DNA of 35,167 nt. It comes from Alphaproteobacteria bacterium (GTDB taxonomy: Bacteria; Pseudomonadota; Alphaproteobacteria; UBA8366; GCA-2717185). Every line of letters begins with the position of its first letter. Position 1 is the first letter of the stretch. The position numbers and the translations under genes are program-made. Where the stretch lies: NCBI GenBank assembly GCA_021774435.1, contig JAJFJB010000467.1, positions 1-35,167 of the forward strand, given 5' to 3'. Below are positions 33,157-35,167 of this stretch, one piece after another. The notes below the pieces were generated by a model, which saw only the letters and a program-made list of their open reading frames with translations, was not told where the DNA came from and ran no database searches.

Positions 33157-34227
33157 CTATTTCGGCAATTGCCCGTCGATACCTTTGACATACCAATTCA
33201 TGCTGAGAAGGGTACCATCATCTAGGTGTTTACCTACCGGCACCGCCAGTGTTCCGTCTTGCTTGTAAATCGGCCCCTTGAAGGGATGCAGCGCGCCGGA
33301 CGTGATCTTGGCTTGCGTGTCGCGGGCCATCGCCGCCACGTCGGCAGGCATGTTCGTATAGGCGGCCATTTTGACCGTGCCGGCCGCGAGACCTTTCCAG
33401 GTGTCGACCGATTGCCAGGTGCTTTCCAGGACGGCTTTTGTGCGTTCGATATAATACGGTGCCCAATTGTTGATAATCGCCGTCAGTTGCGCTTTCGGGG
33501 CGAACTTGATCATGTCGGATGCTTGACCAAAGGCGAGTACGCTCTTCTCATCCGCGATCTGTAACGGCGCTGTCGAATCGGTGTGTTGCGTCAGAATATC
33601 CGCGCCCTGTCCGACAAGTACCTTTGCGGCATCGGCCTCTTTTCCGGGATCGAACCAGGAATTGACCCAGACGACTTTCAGTTTGAAGTCGGGATTGATG
33701 GTTTGTGCGCCGAGGATAAAGGCATTGATGCCCATGACGACTTCGGGAATCGGGAAGGAGGCGATATATCCTGCAACGCCCGATTTCGACATCTTCGCCG
33801 CGATCTGGCCGTTGATGTAGCGGCCTTCGTAGAAGCGTGCATTGTAGGACGAAACGTTTTTCGCCTGCTTGAAGCCCGTTGCATGCTCGAATTTCACTTT
33901 CGGAAATTTCTTCGCAACCTTCAATGTCGGGTTCATGAACCCGAATGAGGTGGTGAAAATGAGGCCGGCATTCTGGCGCGCAAGGCGGGTAATGGCGCGC
34001 TCCGCATCCGGCCCTTCGGAGACCTTTTCCACGAAGACGGTTTCGATTTTGTCGCCCAATGCCTTTTCCAGTGCCAGGCGGCCCTGATCGTGCTGGTACG
34101 ACCAGCCGTGGTCGCCGATGGGGCCGACATAGATGAAACCGACTTTTAGTTTATCGGCAGCGGATGCCGTGCCTGCGGCGATGATCAGCGCCAAGGATAC
34201 GATGATCGAACCAACGACTTTTTTCAT
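33157..34227 (-). CDS. BMP-family ABC transporter substrate-binding protein (nucleoside-type)
   Basis: 356 residues from the ATG at 34227, preceded by GAGGAG; the open frame upstream of it is not coding. Signal peptide at 1-23 with cleavage after ASA, no lipobox cysteine, so a free periplasmic protein. The mature part begins ADKLKVGFIYVGPIGDHGW, the classic start of the Bmp/PnrA family, which binds purine nucleosides (or related bases) and delivers them to an inner-membrane ABC importer. The C-terminal region LMSMNWYVKGIDGQLPK-like end is typical of the alphaproteobacterial branch. It lies downstream of its permease gene and is unrelated to the glycan locus, marking that locus's right boundary. 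Confidence 0.93.
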   Translation of the reverse strand: MKKVVGSIIVSLALIIAAGTASAADKLKVGFIYVGPIGDHGWSYQHDQGRLALEKALGDKIETVFVEKVSEGPDAERAITRLARQNAGLIFTTSFGFMNPTLKVAKKFPKVKFEHATGFKQAKNVSSYNARFYEGRYINGQIAAKMSKSGVAGYIASFPIPEVVMGINAFILGAQTINPDFKLKVVWVNSWFDPGKEADAAKVLVGQGADILTQHTDSTAPLQIADEKSVLAFGQASDMIKFAPKAQLTAIINNWAPYYIERTKAVLESTWQSVDTWKGLAAGTVKMAAYTNMPADVAAMARDTQAKITSGALHPFKGPIYKQDGTLAVPVGKHLDDGTLLSMNWYVKGIDGQLPK

Positions 34228-34298
34228 GATAACTCCTCTGCTTCTCATCGTTTCTATGCGGGATCTGTTTACCGCTACGCGATGATTGTTTTTGCCTG

Positions 34299-35167
34299 TT
34301 AGCGTTCCGGGGCGAATGGCTGTCCTATACATGCGGGTGTGTTGACTTTCGTTAGGGTCTTGTTACCAGAAATGATGATCAATGCCACGATCGTAACGAT
34401 GTAGGGCAGCGAAGACAGCAATTGCGAAGGAATTGCCACGCCCAGGCCCTGCACATAAAGCCCCATGATCCAGACCGTGCCGAACAGGTAGGCGCCGATT
34501 AGCACGCGCCTTGGCAACCAGGTCGCAAAGACGACGAGCGCAAGCGCAATCCAGCCCCGGCCTGAGCTCATATTCTCAATCCATTGCGGCGTATAGGCGA
34601 GTGACAGGTAGGCGCCGGCCAATCCGGAACAAGCACCCCCGAACCCGATGCAAGCGTAGCGGACTTTGATAACGTTATAGCCCAATGCATGGGCGGAATG
34701 ATGGTTCCCCCCAACGGCGGTGACGATCAGTCCCGCGCGCGTTTTGAAGAGCACGTAGCTTACGGCCGGGATCAGGATCAGCGAAACATAAACCAGGATG
34801 TCCTGACCGAAGACGATCGGGCCGATAAACGGAACATCGCTGAGATAGGGAATATGGAGCGCGGTCAATTTTACACCGGGCACACCGGTAAAGGGTTCGC
34901 CAATCAGCCCCGAAAGGCCTAAGCCCAGCAACGTCAACGCCAGTCCGGTGGCGACCTGAGAGGTCATCAATGTCTGCGTCAGGAGCGCAAAAAGCATCGA
35001 CATGCCGACGCCGGCAGCCAACCCCGCCAACACACCAAGTAAAGCCGATCCCGAACTATGCGCGGCCGCGAAACCGCAGACCGCCCCCATGATCATCATT
35101 CCTTCGACACCAAGGTTCAGAACGCCGGAACGCTCCGTGACGAGTTCGCCGATGGCGGCCAGCAATA
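34299..35167 (-). CDS. BMP-associated ABC transporter permease (5' end outside window)
   Basis: About 289 codons, open to the window edge. The visible part starts LAAIGELVTERSGVLNLGVEGMM, the conserved segment that follows the first helix in NupQ/YufQ-type permeases, so roughly 15-25 residues plus the start codon are missing. About eight further hydrophobic helices follow. It forms the inner-membrane channel for the nucleoside-type substrate together with another permease and an ATPase expected just beyond the right edge. A 71-bp gap separates it from the binding-protein gene. Confidence 0.92.
   Translation of the reverse strand, partial: LLAAIGELVTERSGVLNLGVEGMMIMGAVCGFAAAHSSGSALLGVLAGLAAGVGMSMLFALLTQTLMTSQVATGLALTLLGLGLSGLIGEPFTGVPGVKLTALHIPYLSDVPFIGPIVFGQDILVYVSLILIPAVSYVLFKTRAGLIVTAVGGNHHSAHALGYNVIKVRYACIGFGGACSGLAGAYLSLAYTPQWIENMSSGRGWIALALVVFATWLPRRVLIGAYLFGTVWIMGLYVQGLGVAIPSQLLSSLPYIVTIVALIIISGNKTLTKVNTPACIGQPFAPER

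Noticed and set aside
1..35167. CRISPR arrays, insertion sequences, phage genes or integrase/attachment sites
   Set aside because: No regularly spaced repeats, transposase motifs or flanking repeats were seen in reading the window, although exhaustive repeat searching was not possible by eye.

Overview
The window looks like a chromosomal stretch from a mid-to-high-GC Gram-negative, most likely an alphaproteobacterium of the Rhodospirillales type. That placement is inferred from overall protein character and from the BMP-type transporter at the right edge; no rRNA or phylogenetic marker is present. About 33 kb is one surface-polysaccharide biosynthesis and export locus. The last 2 kb (33157-35167, minus strand) belongs to an unrelated nucleoside-type ABC importer.

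Layout. (1) 1-5499, minus: a tightly overlapping operon of GTG-started transaldolase, two extended SDR epimerases, a cytidylyltransferase-like/PfkB-kinase fusion (HldE-like with reversed domain order) and a UDP-glucose-dehydrogenase-family protein cut by the window edge. (2) 5914-7493, minus: ABC-2 exporter (Wzm/Wzt, Wzt without a C-terminal sugar-binding domain). (3) 7687-13333: two divergent GT4 glycosyltransferases with extra N-terminal regions, then an AsnB-type amidotransferase. (4) 13336-15879, minus: a large FkbM methyltransferase / Ig-like / SGNH-esterase fusion. (5) 16438-21488, plus: radical SAM-SPASM protein, CatB-type acetyltransferase, AAC(3)-family acetyltransferase, and a GT-A-like/transmembrane/degenerate-SGNH fusion. 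(6) 21474-33095, minus: a long operon running from a GmhA-like isomerase and GmhB-like phosphatase through a Gfo/Idh oxidoreductase, methyltransferase, dehydratase-type SDR, a TPP-dependent E1 alpha/beta pair, GT2, DegT aminotransferase, a second GT-A-like fusion and an unrecognised protein, ending in a possible 25-residue membrane microprotein.

How it may work together (inference). SIS isomerase, HAD phosphatase and kinase/nucleotidyltransferase make a complete but rearranged set for a nucleotide-activated heptose or related higher-carbon sugar. Transaldolase and the E1 pair would supply or extend carbon skeletons. SDRs, Gfo/Idh, DegT, acetyltransferases, amidotransferase and methyltransferases would decorate the sugars. 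GT2, GT4 and the unusual GT-A-like enzymes would assemble the chain, and Wzm/Wzt would export it. No initiating phosphosugar transferase, Wzx/Wzy, KpsC/S or chain-length regulator is visible, so part of the pathway must lie elsewhere.

The most unusual content is four things: a dehydrogenase-family protein lacking the family's catalytic Cys and Lys; the E1 pair without E2/E3; a paralogous pair of GT-A-like domains attached to unrelated partners, one carrying a periplasmic SGNH-like domain with all catalytic residues replaced; and the FkbM-esterase fusion.
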